Shown in pieces: positions 63,904 to 64,000 of a stretch of DNA of 64,000 nucleotides. The notes beneath the pieces were generated by a model, which saw only the letters and a list, made by a program, of their open reading frames with translations, was not told the DNA's origin and searched no databases. The first letter of the stretch is position 1; the number at the start of each line of letters is the position of its first letter. The DNA is from Humibacter ginsenosidimutans (lineage in GTDB: Bacteria > Actinomycetota > Actinomycetes > Actinomycetales > Microbacteriaceae), in assembly GCF_007859675.1 (NCBI RefSeq), contig NZ_CP042305.1:1302001-1366000 (forward strand), in the 5' to 3' direction. The position numbers and the translations under genes were made by a program.

Positions 63904-64000
63904 TGCGGTCTCCAGAAGGTGCGGAGGCCGCGAAGCCGTCGGCGAGGATGCTAGCGGCGAGCGGCCCCGAGTCGAGTGAAGGAAAGGACGGGGGCGCGGA

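Overview
The window is high-GC bacterial chromosome, by content from an actinobacterium of the Microbacteriaceae (Leifsonia/Microbacterium-like). Pointers are the many GTG starts, GC-rich third codon positions, a mycothiol-conjugate amidase (Mca), an actinobacterial short-chain isoprenyl transferase, and families typical of this order (DUF6264, DUF4245, DUF4307, DUF501). It is mostly housekeeping DNA. I found no rRNA, insertion sequence, prophage or CRISPR array. About 58 protein genes and one tRNA are supported.

Layout. 1-6.7 kb: the end of class II aldolase (fbaA), DUF6264-ispH divergent from xseA-xseB-DUF4245-carbonic anhydrase, then fumC. 6.7-11 kb: a prepilin peptidase, a FAD oxidoreductase divergent from its MarR-type regulator with an obvious direct-repeat operator, and a PIN-PhoH ATPase. 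11-24 kb: a class V aminotransferase, isoprenyl transferase, a TrhA/hemolysin III protein, an ArsB-like transporter, mca with a small membrane partner, DUF4307, greA, ilvA, an AI-2E family transporter, a YcaQ-like glycosylase and a monocarboxylate symporter with its DUF3311 subunit. 24-30 kb: lemA-htpX, then a tightly overlapping tetR-MFS-aldolase-lactone oxidase operon. 30-36 kb: a PadR/membrane-protein pair, an 86-bp tandem repeat abutting tRNA-Leu(UAA), ndh, DUF501, a FtsB-like protein and eno. 36-42.7 kb: a complete N-acetylglucosamine/chitobiose locus (ngcEFG, SIS protein, RpiR regulator, divergent kinase). 42.7-64 kb: hisS, a DHA2-type MFS carrier with an in-frame stop, mazG, nhaA, a DUF1648/DUF5808 protein, an aldo/keto reductase, a gamma-glutamyltransferase, a second PadR/membrane pair, mfd, YceI, a DHFR-like reductase, a hydrolase, pth-rplY and a RIO-type kinase.

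Several units are translationally coupled by ATGA or GTGA overlaps, so operon boundaries are clear: ispH/DUF6264, mca/small membrane protein, DUF3311/mctP, tetR/MFS and aldolase/lactone oxidase, RpiR/SIS, ngcE/F/G, and PadR/membrane protein.

Four otherwise well-conserved genes are broken: DUF6264, htpX and one MFS gene by single-base indels in short G/C runs, and another MFS gene by one TAC-to-TAG change. The pattern fits either consensus errors or recent decay and should be checked before biology is inferred. The most interesting non-genic signals are the 86-bp tandem repeat beside the tRNA, the short variable arm of that tRNA-Leu(UAA), several clean operator palindromes, and a conspicuously frequent GGATGCC/GGCATCC heptamer.
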